Source: Frankia alni ACN14a
GTDB taxonomy: Bacteria > Actinomycetota > Actinomycetes > Frankiales > Frankiaceae
Assembly (NCBI RefSeq): GCF_000058485.1
Contig: NC_008278.1
Location: forward strand, 3,590,962-3,654,961
Length of the DNA: 64,000 nt
Direction: 5' to 3'
The notes beneath the pieces are model-generated. The model searched no databases, had not been told where the DNA came from, and saw nothing but the letters and a program-made list of their open reading frames with translations. Positions 51,271-59,355 of this stretch are shown piece after piece (the first letter of the stretch is position 1; every line of letters begins with the position of its first letter). A program made the position numbers and the translations under genes.

Positions 51271-54228
51271 ATGAACGACCTCTTACCTTTTGTGATCATC
51301 GGCCTGGTCTCCGGCTCCGTCTACGGACTGGCGGCCACGGGCCTGGTGCTCACCTACAAGACGTCTGGGATCTTCAACCTTGCGCACGGGGCGGTCGCCA
51401 CGACCGCCGCCTACACCTTCTACTTCTTACGGGTCCAACATGGCCTCCCCTGGGGATTGGCCGCGCTGCTCAGCGTCGGCGTCGTAGGACCCGCCCTGGG
51501 ACTTCTGCTCGAGTTGATGGCACGCCGCCTCGCCGAAGTCCGGGTCGTCTACAAGATCGTTGCAACCATCGGCATCATCCTGGCCGTCCAGGGCTTCTTC
51601 ACCGCCCGCTACGGCGCCCAGAGCCAGACCTTCCCGACGTTCCTGCCGACCGGCTCGGCGTTCACGCTGTCCGGGACGGTCGTCACCTGGGACCAGATCA
51701 TCATCACGGCCATCGCGCTGATCGCCACCGCGGGGCTGTACCTGTTCTTCCGCTTCGCCCGTCTGGGCCTGGCGATGCGCGGCGTCGTCGACGACCCGGA
51801 GCTGCTCGACTCCGCCGGCACCAACCCGGTGGCGGTCCGCCGCTGGTCCTGGGTGATCGGCAGCACGTTCGCCTGCCTCGCCGGCGTCCTGCTCGCCCCG
51901 AGCCTGAGCCTGGACGCCCTGCTGCTGACGCTGCTCGTCGTGCAGGCGTTCGGCGCCGCCGCGCTCGGCTACTTCTCCAGCCTGCCGCTGACCTACGCCG
52001 GTGGCCTCGTCGTCGGCGTGCTCGCCTCCATCCTGACCAAGTACGGCGCGGTCACCCACCCGAACGCGCTGCTGACCGGGCTGCCGCCGAGCACTCCGTT
52101 CCTCGTGCTGTTCGCGGTCCTGCTGCTCACCCCGCGTCGGCGGCTGGTCGACCGGCGCCTGTCGGCCCGCCTGCTGGTCACCGACACCTGGCGGGCCCCG
52201 GCCCGTATCCAGGTCAGTGGCGCGGTGGTGCTCGCGGCCCTCGCCGTCGCCGTGCCGTTCCTCGTCGGCAGCTCGCGCATCCCGACCTACACCGACGCGC
52301 TGCTGAAGGTCATCCTCTTCCTGTCCCTCGGGCTGCTGGTGCGCACCTCGGGCCAGGTGTCGCTGGCCCACGCCGCGTTCGCCGCGATCGGCGCCGCCTC
52401 CATGGGGCACTTCACCACCGGCCTCGGCCTGCCCTGGCTGGTCGCGCTGCTGCTCGCGGGCCTCGTCGCCATCCCCGTCGGTGCGGTCATCGCGATCCCG
52501 GCGATCCGGTTGTCCGGGGTGTTCCTGGCCCTGGCCACCTTCGGCTTCGGCATCGCGCTGGAGCAGATGGGCTACCCGCTGAAGATCCTTTTCGGGTCCA
52601 GCACCTCGGGTGTGCGGGTGCCCCGCCCCGGGCTGTCGGCCTTCGAGAGCGACCGCGGGTACTACTACCTCGTCCTCATCTTCGTCGCGTTGGTCGCCGC
52701 CCTGGTGGTGGGCGTGCACCGCAGCCGGCTCGGCCGGCTGCTGCGCGGCCTGAGCGACTCGCCGACGGCGCTGGCCACCCACGGCGCGAGCGTGAACACC
52801 ACCCGGGTGCTCGTGTTCTGCCTGTCCGCCTTCGTCGCCGCGATCTACGGCGGCCTCTACGGCGGCTCGGTCTCGGCCGTCACCGGGTCGTCGTTCTCCT
52901 CGTTCTCCTCGCTGGTGATCCTCGCCGTCCTGGTGATCAGCCTCGGCGGGGAGCCGTGGTACGCCTTCCTCGCCGCGGCGGGCATGGTCCTGCCCAGCGC
53001 CTACATCACCAACGAGAACACCACCAACTGGTTGAACTTCCTGTTCGGCGTGTCCGCCATCGCGGTGTCGCTGAGCGGGGGGCCGCCGCGCAACGTCGCG
53101 CTGCGCCGGCTGGCCGACCGCCTCGGCGGCCGGCCAGCCGAGGCCGCGACGGTCACGGCGGCACCGGCCGGCGAGCCGGGCGCCACGCCGGCGGCCGGCA
53201 CGGACGCGCCGGCGGCGGGCGTGCCGGCGGTCGATGTGCCGGCGGTCGACGCACTGCCGCTCGACGCGGCCGCGGCGGCCGAGGTGGCGGCGATCTCGAT
53301 CGAGCGGCCCGCCGCCGTCGCCGCCGCGCCCGACAGCGGCATCGAGGTGGAGAAGGTCAGCGTCCGCTTCGGCGGCAACCTCGCCGTCGACAGCTTCTCG
53401 CTGATCGCCCCCCAGGGCCGGGTCACCGGGCTGATCGGGCCCAACGGCGCCGGCAAGACGACGACGTTCAACGCGTGCAGCGGCCTGGTCCGCCCCAGCA
53501 GCGGGCGGGTGCGGCTGCACGGCTCCGACGTGTCGCGGCTGCCACCGTCGGCGCGGGCCCGCGGCGGCCTCGGCCGGACGTTCCAACGGATGGAACTGTT
53601 CGACTCGATGTCGGTGCGGGAGAACATCGTGCTCGGCCGGGAGGCGTCCATGGCCGGGGTCCGGCCCTGGCGCCACCTCGCCGGGACCCGCGCGCAGCGC
53701 CGGGTGGTCGCCGAGGCGGTGGAACGCGCCGCTGCCACCTGCGGGATCACCGACCTGCTGGACCGGCCCGTCGGCATCCTGTCGACCGGGGAGCGCCGGC
53801 TGGTCGAGCTCGCCCGCTGCCTGGCCGGCCCGTTCGACATGCTCCTGCTCGACGAGCCGTCGTCCGGCCTGAACCGCCTGGAGACGGCCCGTTTCGGCGA
53901 GGTACTCGCCGAGGTGATCCGCCAGGGCGACGTCGGTGTCCTGCTCATCGAGCACGACATGGCGCTGGTCATGGAGGTCTGCCACTACATCTACGTCCTC
54001 GACTTCGGCGTCCCGATCTTCGAGGGGACTCCCGCCGAGGTCGCCGCGAGCGACGCCGTGCGCGCCGCCTACCTCGGCTCCGAGGCGGCCACCGCCGACG
54101 CGTCCGACGCGTCCGACGCGTCCGACACGCCGGAGACGCCCGGCGGGTCCGACCAGACCGGCGAGACGGGCCCGGCCGATCCCGCGGCGCCGTCGCGCCA
54201 GACCGTGTCCCAGGAGGTGGGTTCGTGA
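51271..54228 (+). CDS. Triple fusion of branched-chain amino acid-type ABC permeases LivH and LivM with ATPase LivG
   Basis: From ATG 51271 (GTG 51259 possible) the protein has 985 residues. Residues ~1-290 are LivH (LLPFVIIGLVSGSVYGLAAT, SGIFNLAHGA). Residues ~310-610 are LivM (LLVRTSGQVSLAHAAFAAIG, the EAA-like loop RLLRGLSDSPTALATHG). An Ala/Pro/Val linker (~615-690) leads to LivG (GLIGPNGAGKTTTFNACSGL Walker A near 722; ILSTGERRLVELARCLAG signature with T for G; MLLLDEPSSGLNRLE Walker B). The tail is Asp/Ser-rich (ASDASDASDTPE). Two permeases and one ATPase are thus held 1:1:1. It imports an amino acid-like or carboxylic acid ligand. livF follows with GTGA overlap. Confidence 0.95.
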   Translation: MNDLLPFVIIGLVSGSVYGLAATGLVLTYKTSGIFNLAHGAVATTAAYTFYFLRVQHGLPWGLAALLSVGVVGPALGLLLELMARRLAEVRVVYKIVATIGIILAVQGFFTARYGAQSQTFPTFLPTGSAFTLSGTVVTWDQIIITAIALIATAGLYLFFRFARLGLAMRGVVDDPELLDSAGTNPVAVRRWSWVIGSTFACLAGVLLAPSLSLDALLLTLLVVQAFGAAALGYFSSLPLTYAGGLVVGVLASILTKYGAVTHPNALLTGLPPSTPFLVLFAVLLLTPRRRLVDRRLSARLLVTDTWRAPARIQVSGAVVLAALAVAVPFLVGSSRIPTYTDALLKVILFLSLGLLVRTSGQVSLAHAAFAAIGAASMGHFTTGLGLPWLVALLLAGLVAIPVGAVIAIPAIRLSGVFLALATFGFGIALEQMGYPLKILFGSSTSGVRVPRPGLSAFESDRGYYYLVLIFVALVAALVVGVHRSRLGRLLRGLSDSPTALATHGASVNTTRVLVFCLSAFVAAIYGGLYGGSVSAVTGSSFSSFSSLVILAVLVISLGGEPWYAFLAAAGMVLPSAYITNENTTNWLNFLFGVSAIAVSLSGGPPRNVALRRLADRLGGRPAEAATVTAAPAGEPGATPAAGTDAPAAGVPAVDVPAVDALPLDAAAAAEVAAISIERPAAVAAAPDSGIEVEKVSVRFGGNLAVDSFSLIAPQGRVTGLIGPNGAGKTTTFNACSGLVRPSSGRVRLHGSDVSRLPPSARARGGLGRTFQRMELFDSMSVRENIVLGREASMAGVRPWRHLAGTRAQRRVVAEAVERAAATCGITDLLDRPVGILSTGERRLVELARCLAGPFDMLLLDEPSSGLNRLETARFGEVLAEVIRQGDVGVLLIEHDMALVMEVCHYIYVLDFGVPIFEGTPAEVAASDAVRAAYLGSEAATADASDASDASDTPETPGGSDQTGETGPADPAAPSRQTVSQEVGS

Positions 54229-54989
54229 CCGTCACCGAGACCCGGCCGGGCGGCGAGGGCGCCGCCGCCGCTCCCGCGACCCCGGTGCTGGAGGTCCGCG
54301 GGCTCGACGCCGGCTACGGCTCGTCGGCCGTGCTGCACGACGTCTCGCTGACCGTGCCGCGCGGCAGCGTCGTCGCGCTGCTCGGGCCGAACGGCGCGGG
54401 CAAGACGACGCTGCTGCGGGTGGCCTCGGGTCTGCTGCGCCCGACCCGCGGCGAGGTGATCCTCGACGGGCGCGACGTCACCCGGGCCCGGCCCTACCAG
54501 CGGGCCCGGGGCGGGCTGTGCCACATCCCGGAGGGCCGCGGCGTCTACCCGTCGCTGACCGTGCGGGAGAACCTCGTCCTGCACACCTGGAAGCGCAACG
54601 TCGACGACGCGCTCGAGCGCGCGGTGGCGAACTTCCCGATCCTCGGCAGCAAGCTGTCCCAGCCGGCGGGGGAGCTCTCGGGCGGCCAGCAGCAGATGCT
54701 CGCGGTGATGCGCGCCTACCTCGACGAACCGTCCGTGGTGCTGGTCGACGAGGTGTCGATGGGGCTCGCCCCGGTGATCGTCGACCAGATCTACGAGTTC
54801 CTCGACCGGATTCGCCAGGCCGGGACGTCGCTGCTGCTCGTCGAGCAGTACGTCCACCGCGCCCTGGCCGCGGCCGACCGGGTCTGCGTGCTGACCAAGG
54901 GCCGGATCGTGTTCGACGGGCGTCCCGAGGACGTCGCCGAGGAGGTCTTCGAGCACTACCTGGGCGTCGACCCGAACCACGGCGGCTGA
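54225..54989 (+). CDS. livF: Branched-chain amino acid-type ABC transporter ATP-binding protein LivF
   Basis: The 254-residue protein starts at GTG 54225, overlapping the fusion gene by 4 bp. After a ~20-residue Ala/Gly-rich head it has Walker A LGPNGAGKTTLLRVASG, the LivF hallmark HIPEGRGVYPSLTVRENLVL, signature LSGGQQQMLAVMRAYL, and Walker B VVLVDEVSMGLAP. LivF pairs with the LivG domain of the upstream fusion protein to form the ATPase dimer. Asp-Glu and Val in VDEVSMGLAP are the usual variant of this group. Confidence 0.95.
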   Translation: MTVTETRPGGEGAAAAPATPVLEVRGLDAGYGSSAVLHDVSLTVPRGSVVALLGPNGAGKTTLLRVASGLLRPTRGEVILDGRDVTRARPYQRARGGLCHIPEGRGVYPSLTVRENLVLHTWKRNVDDALERAVANFPILGSKLSQPAGELSGGQQQMLAVMRAYLDEPSVVLVDEVSMGLAPVIVDQIYEFLDRIRQAGTSLLLVEQYVHRALAAADRVCVLTKGRIVFDGRPEDVAEEVFEHYLGVDPNHGG

Positions 54990-55022
54990 CCGCGCGGACC
55001 CCGGCACTGACGGGAGAGAGGA

Positions 55023-56606
55023 GTGGCCGCCGTGACGACGTCCGCATCGGCCGTGATACCCATCGACGACCTCACCTTCTGGGAGGTGTGCGAGCGGCGG
55101 GCACGGCTCACCCCGGACCGGTTGATGATCGTCGACGAGCGGGACCGCCGGATCACCTTCGGCGAGTTCCGCGACCGGGCCGAGCGGGTGGCCGCGGGTC
55201 TGCACCAGCTCGGGATCGGCCCGGGATCCCGGGTGACCTGGCAGCTTCCGACCAGGATCGAGACCCTGCTGGTGTGCCTGGCGCTCGCTCGCCTCGGCGC
55301 CCACCAGAACCCGGTGATCCCGGCGGTGCGGGGCCGGGAGGTCGGCTTCGCGCTGCGCCAGACCGGCGCCGAGTGGGTCGTGCTGCCCGGCACCTGGAAC
55401 GGGTTCGACTACGTCGAGATGGTCTCCGAGCTCGACTGGTCCGACGCCCCCCGGCCGCGGATCGTGGTCGTCGGGGTCGACGACCTGCCCGACGGCGACC
55501 CGGCGACCCTGCCGGCGCCGCCGACCGATCCGCGCGAGGCCCGCTGGACCTTCTACACCAGCGGCACGACGTCCGAGCCCAAGGGCGTGCTGCACTCGGA
55601 CGAGTCGCTGATGTGGGGCGGGCGCGGTTACGCCGAGCGGATGCGGCTCGACGCCGACACGGTGTTCGCGATGCAGTTCGCCATCGCGCACATCGGCGGG
55701 CCGAACCTGTTCTGCTTCATGTTCTCCGTCGGGATCCGCACGCTGTCGGTGGAGCGGTTCGACCCGTCGTCTCTGGCGGAGCTGTTCCGCCGGCACCGGG
55801 TGAACCTGTGCGGCGGCAGCGTCGCCTTCGGCGAGCTGCTGCTGCGCGAGCAGCGTCGGCGCGGGGCCGGCCGGCTGCTGCCGGACCTGCGCCAGCTCGG
55901 CGGCGGCGCCGGCCCCACCCCACCGGCGATGTTCGACCAGATCACCGCCGAGCTCGGGGTGACCTACATCCCCGCCTACGGGATGACCGAGGTTCCGATG
56001 ATCGCCGTCGGCTACCCCGACGACGACGTCGAGCTGCGCCGGGGGACCGACGGGGCGCCCGTGCGCGGCATCGAGATCCGAGCCGCCCGCCTCGACGGCA
56101 CCGTCGCCGATCCGGGGGAGGAGGGCGAGCTGCAGATCCGCGGCCCGCAGGTGTGCAAGGGCTACCGGGATCCGGCGCAGAGCGCGCAGGCGTTCGTCGA
56201 CGGCTGGTTACGCACCGGCGACCTCGGGATGGTCCGCCCGGACGGGCGGATCAAGCTCACCGGCCGGATCAAGGACATCATCATCCGCAAGGGCGAGAAC
56301 ATCTCCGCGCGGGAGGTCGAGGACCTGCTGGGCACCCACCCGCTGGTCGCCCGGGTCGCCGTGGTCGGCCTGCCCGACGACGAACGCGGCGAGCGGGTCT
56401 GCGCGGTGGTCGAGCGGGTGCCCGGCCAGCCCGACCTGGACTTCGCCGAGATGCAACGCCACCTGCTCGCCGCGGGCCTGGGCCGCTACAAGCTGCCCGA
56501 GCAGCTCGAGCTCACCGACGAGCTGCCCACCCAGGGTTCGATGCTCAAGATCTCCAAGGCGGCGGTCCGCCGCGAGCTGCTCGCCCGCGCCGGGGCCGGC
56601 ACCTGA
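55023..56606 (+). CDS. AMP-dependent acyl-CoA synthetase (carboxylic acid:CoA ligase)
   Basis: The 527-residue protein starts at GTG 55023 after GGGAGAGAGG. Adenylation motifs are TFYTSGTTSEPKGVLHSDES (P-loop A3), GMTEVPMIAVGYPDDD (A5) and WLRTGDLGMVRPDGRIKLTG with RIKDIIIRKGENISAREVED (A7-A8). The catalytic C-terminal lysine is K in LPTQGSMLKISKAAVR. It resembles cyclohexanecarboxylate/medium-chain acyl-CoA ligases. Reaction: carboxylate + ATP + CoA to acyl-CoA + AMP. Located 33 bp after livF, it probably activates the imported substrate. Substrate not readable from sequence. Confidence 0.94.
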   Translation: MAAVTTSASAVIPIDDLTFWEVCERRARLTPDRLMIVDERDRRITFGEFRDRAERVAAGLHQLGIGPGSRVTWQLPTRIETLLVCLALARLGAHQNPVIPAVRGREVGFALRQTGAEWVVLPGTWNGFDYVEMVSELDWSDAPRPRIVVVGVDDLPDGDPATLPAPPTDPREARWTFYTSGTTSEPKGVLHSDESLMWGGRGYAERMRLDADTVFAMQFAIAHIGGPNLFCFMFSVGIRTLSVERFDPSSLAELFRRHRVNLCGGSVAFGELLLREQRRRGAGRLLPDLRQLGGGAGPTPPAMFDQITAELGVTYIPAYGMTEVPMIAVGYPDDDVELRRGTDGAPVRGIEIRAARLDGTVADPGEEGELQIRGPQVCKGYRDPAQSAQAFVDGWLRTGDLGMVRPDGRIKLTGRIKDIIIRKGENISAREVEDLLGTHPLVARVAVVGLPDDERGERVCAVVERVPGQPDLDFAEMQRHLLAAGLGRYKLPEQLELTDELPTQGSMLKISKAAVRRELLARAGAGT

Positions 56607-56644
56607 CGGGAGTGCGGCGCCGGCCTGAGCCTGGGTCGGCGCCG

Positions 56645-56797
56645 CACTGCACCGCCACCGCACTGCACCGCCACCGCACTGCACCGCCACCGCACTGCAC
56701 CGCCACCGCACTGTGCCGCCACCGCACTGTGCCGCCACCGCACTGTGCCGCCACCGCACTGTGCCGCCACCGCACTGTGCCGCCACCGCGCTGCGCC
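56645..56797. repeat. Nine 16-bp tandem repeats
   Basis: CCGCCACCGC starts at 56652, 56668, 56684, 56700, 56716, 56732, 56748, 56764 and 56780, an exact 16-bp period. The first units are joined by ACTGCA and the last by ACTGTG, so the array consists of two sequence types in blocks (4 then 5). It fills the spacer between the CoA ligase and the SDR gene. No protein is encoded. The remainder of 56607-56943 shows nothing else apart from an AT-richer stretch (56845-56885), a possible promoter for the SDR. Confidence 0.95.
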
Positions 56798-56943
56798 GTA
56801 CCTGACGGATGGTCTGGGTCATCTGACGGACACGTCATCGGAAAAGGGCACTCAAATGCCCATCTCTGTATAAGTTTCCCCACCCCGCGAGATGTGGCAT
56901 GCTTCACGAATCTGGCAGCGTGTAGACGTCCGGGGAGGTCGCA

Positions 56944-57738
56944 GTGGATCTCGGGATCGCGGATCGCGTCGCGGTGGTGTCCGGTGGTAGCCGCGGCATC
57001 GGGCGCGCGGTCGCCGAACTGCTGGCGGCCGAGGGGGCGCGGGTCGTCGTGACCGCCCGCGGCGCCGAGGCGGTCGGCGAGGTCGTGGAGACGATCCGCA
57101 AGAACGGCGGCGTCGCGCACGGCGTGGCGGCGGACATGACCGTCGGCGAGGAGATCGAGCGGGTCGTGGCGCAGGCCCGGGAGCAGTTCGGGCCGCCGGA
57201 CATCGCCGTCAGCAACGTCCACGGCCCCGGCCCGGGGGACTTCTTCGACCTCACCGGGGACGACTTCGCCCGCGCCTTCCGGGAGATGACCCTCAGCGTC
57301 GTCCACCTCACCCGGCTGGTCGCGCCCGCGATGCGGGAACGCGGCTGGGGGCGGCTGGTCAACATCGGCTCGGGCGCGGCAAAGGAGCCGCCGCCCGAGC
57401 TCAAGCACATCCTCGCCAACACCGTGCGGGCGTCGGTGGTGACGCTCAACCGCTCGCTGGCCAACGAGTTCGGCCGCGACGGCGTCACCGTCAACACCAT
57501 CGGCACCGGCTTCATCGCCACCGAACGCATGTGGGACTACGTCGGCGGCGTCGGGGCGCAGCGCGGCCTCGCGCCCGCCGACATGATGACCCAGTTCAGC
57601 ACCGGCATCCCCGTCGGCCGCCCGGGCCGCCCGGAGGAGATCGCCGCCGTGGTGGCCTTCCTCTGCTCGGCCTGGGCCGGCTACGTCACCGGGCAGCTCA
57701 TCCCGGTCGACGGCGGAGCGCTGCGCTCGGCGTTCTGA
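56944..57738 (+). CDS. SDR family oxidoreductase (lacks canonical Tyr-Lys)
   Basis: The 264-residue protein starts at GTG 56944. VAVVSGGSRGIGRAVAELLA is the cofactor site; SNVHGPGPGDFF and VNIGSGAAKEPPPELKHILA follow, and the end is YVTGQLIPVDGGALRSAF. At the place of YxxxK the sequence is HILANTVRASVV, without Tyr or Lys, as in a subgroup of FabG-like proteins with NxxR. So catalysis may differ. It is likely a beta-oxidation or alcohol dehydrogenase step for the CoA ligase product. The neighbour P450 follows by 65 bp, with short ACCAGCGACC repeats in between. Confidence 0.9.
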   Translation: MDLGIADRVAVVSGGSRGIGRAVAELLAAEGARVVVTARGAEAVGEVVETIRKNGGVAHGVAADMTVGEEIERVVAQAREQFGPPDIAVSNVHGPGPGDFFDLTGDDFARAFREMTLSVVHLTRLVAPAMRERGWGRLVNIGSGAAKEPPPELKHILANTVRASVVTLNRSLANEFGRDGVTVNTIGTGFIATERMWDYVGGVGAQRGLAPADMMTQFSTGIPVGRPGRPEEIAAVVAFLCSAWAGYVTGQLIPVDGGALRSAF

Positions 57739-57803
57739 GCGCCCCGGCGGACCAGCGACCAACGGACCAGCGACCAGCGGATCAACGGACCCAGGGAGGC
57801 CAC

Positions 57804-58991
57804 ATGTCGGCCGGAGAAGCCCAGCCCCTCACCTTCGAGGACCTGCCCGTGCGCGACGACCGGGACGCCGCGTGGCGGCTCATCCGCGAACGCGGGGGAA
57901 TCGTCCAGCTCGAACCCGACGTCGCGCTCACCGATCACACCCTCGTCGAGGCCGCGTTCCGTAATCCGGCGGTGTTCTCCTCCCGGCAGGCCTTCGACAG
58001 CCTCGGCAGCCCGCTCCCGCTGGTCCCGATCGCGTTCGACCCGCCGGAGCACGCCCGTTACCGGCACATCCTGCAGCCCTTCTTCAGCCCGCGCAGCATC
58101 AGGCCGTTGGAACCGGAGTTACGCCGCCAGCTCGCCGAGCTCATCGCGCCGCTGCCGGCGCGCGGCGCATGCGACTTCGTGGCCGACGTCGCGTCGGTCT
58201 TCCCGGTGCAGGCCTTCCTGACCTTCTTCGGTCTCCCGCTGGACATGCGCGACCAGTTCGTCGCCTGGAAGGACGCGATCCTCGCGTTGAGCGACCCGTC
58301 CGGGGCGATCAGCACCGACGAGGCCGACCTGCGCCACGCCGGCGAGCTGTTCACCTACCTGTCCGAGCTGGTGGCCGCCCGCCGCGGCGTTCCCGGTCCG
58401 GACGTGCTCAGCGAGCTGCTCTGCCTCGACGGCGACGACGCGCTCACCGACGCCGAGGTGATCGGCCTGTGCTTCCTGTTCGTCCTCGCCGGCCTGGACA
58501 CGGTGACCGACGCCCTGGGCTTCGGGATGGAGCGCCTCGCCCGCAACCCCGACCGCCGCCAGGAGATCGTCGACGATCCCGGCCTCGTCCCCGCCGCCGT
58601 GGAGGAGCTGCTCCGCCTCGACCCGCCGGCGCCGTTCGTACCGCGGATCACCACGGCGCAGACCGAGCTCGGCGGCCGCACGCTGCCCGCCGGCACCCGG
58701 GTCACCGCCTACATCGCCGCGTGCAACCGCGACGAGGCGCGCTACCCCGATCCGTACGGGGTCGACTTCCACCGCGGCGACAACCCGCACGCCAGCTTCG
58801 GCGTCGGCGTGCACCGCTGCCTCGGCTCCCACCTCGCCCGCCTCGAGATGCGCCTGGTCTACGAGGAGTGGCACCGCCTCATCCCGCACTACGACATCGC
58901 GCCCGGGTTCGCGCCGACGGTGAAGTTCCCCCGCGGCACCGTCGGCCTGGAGGCCCTTCCGCTCGTCCTGACCCCGGGCGCGTCGCGGTGA
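57804..58991 (+). CDS. Cytochrome P450
   Basis: The 395-residue protein starts at ATG 57804 with GGGAGG upstream. I-helix oxygen-activating motif is VLAGLDTVTD, the K-helix ExxR is EELLR, and the heme thiolate loop is ASFGVGVHRCLGSHLARLEM. Typical CYP length; no membrane anchor, so a soluble bacterial type. FSPRSIRPLEPELRRQLAEL and PPEHARYRHILQPFF are further landmarks. The adjacent ferredoxin gene, overlapping by 4 bp, is its likely electron donor. It probably hydroxylates the substrate imported and activated by the upstream genes (inference). Confidence 0.96.
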   Translation: MSAGEAQPLTFEDLPVRDDRDAAWRLIRERGGIVQLEPDVALTDHTLVEAAFRNPAVFSSRQAFDSLGSPLPLVPIAFDPPEHARYRHILQPFFSPRSIRPLEPELRRQLAELIAPLPARGACDFVADVASVFPVQAFLTFFGLPLDMRDQFVAWKDAILALSDPSGAISTDEADLRHAGELFTYLSELVAARRGVPGPDVLSELLCLDGDDALTDAEVIGLCFLFVLAGLDTVTDALGFGMERLARNPDRRQEIVDDPGLVPAAVEELLRLDPPAPFVPRITTAQTELGGRTLPAGTRVTAYIAACNRDEARYPDPYGVDFHRGDNPHASFGVGVHRCLGSHLARLEMRLVYEEWHRLIPHYDIAPGFAPTVKFPRGTVGLEALPLVLTPGASR

Positions 58992-59218
58992 GGGCCGCGA
59001 TCGACCGTGACCTGTGCGTCGGGCACGGGTTGTGCTACATGCTCGCCCCCGACGTCTTCCAGGACGACGACGAGGGCTACGGCCAGGTGACGGCCGACGG
59101 CCCGATCGCCGCCGACCGCGTCCAGGACGCCCGGCGAGCCGCCGGATCCTGCCCCGAACGCGCGATCACCCTCACCCTCTCCGCCGCCGAGCGCACCGCC
59201 GACGCCACCGGCGGCTGA
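58988..59218 (+). CDS. Ferredoxin (single cluster, P450 partner)
   Basis: The 76-residue protein starts at GTG 58988, overlapping the P450 stop (GTGA). RDLCVGHGLCYMLAPDVF shows the CxxHGxC arrangement with His in the place of a fourth cysteine, and GSCPERAITL carries the last Cys. This is the pattern of [3Fe-4S]-type (or His-ligated [4Fe-4S]) ferredoxins that serve actinobacterial P450s. An acidic middle part (QDDDEGYGQV) fits a docking face. Confidence 0.92.
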   Translation: MRAAIDRDLCVGHGLCYMLAPDVFQDDDEGYGQVTADGPIAADRVQDARRAAGSCPERAITLTLSAAERTADATGG

Positions 59219-59355
59219 CCGCGTCGCGACCGACCGGTGGCGCCCGCGGGCCGTGAGGATTCCCGTTCGCGGCATCCCTCTGTTTCTCCCCTCGTGCCGA
59301 CGGCGTGGGGGGAGGCGCTGGATACGACAACCCGTTGAAGAAGAAGGGCACCTGT

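Noticed and set aside
51427-53985. 852-residue open frame antisense to the Liv fusion gene
   Set aside because: Composition is Gln/Glu/Gly/Arg-rich with no motif. It mirrors the codon pattern of the real permease/ATPase gene, which has clear domain signatures.
56645-56797. CRISPR-like reading of the regular 16-bp repeats
   Set aside because: Units are directly adjacent without unique spacers and too short, and there are no cas genes. It is a simple tandem array.
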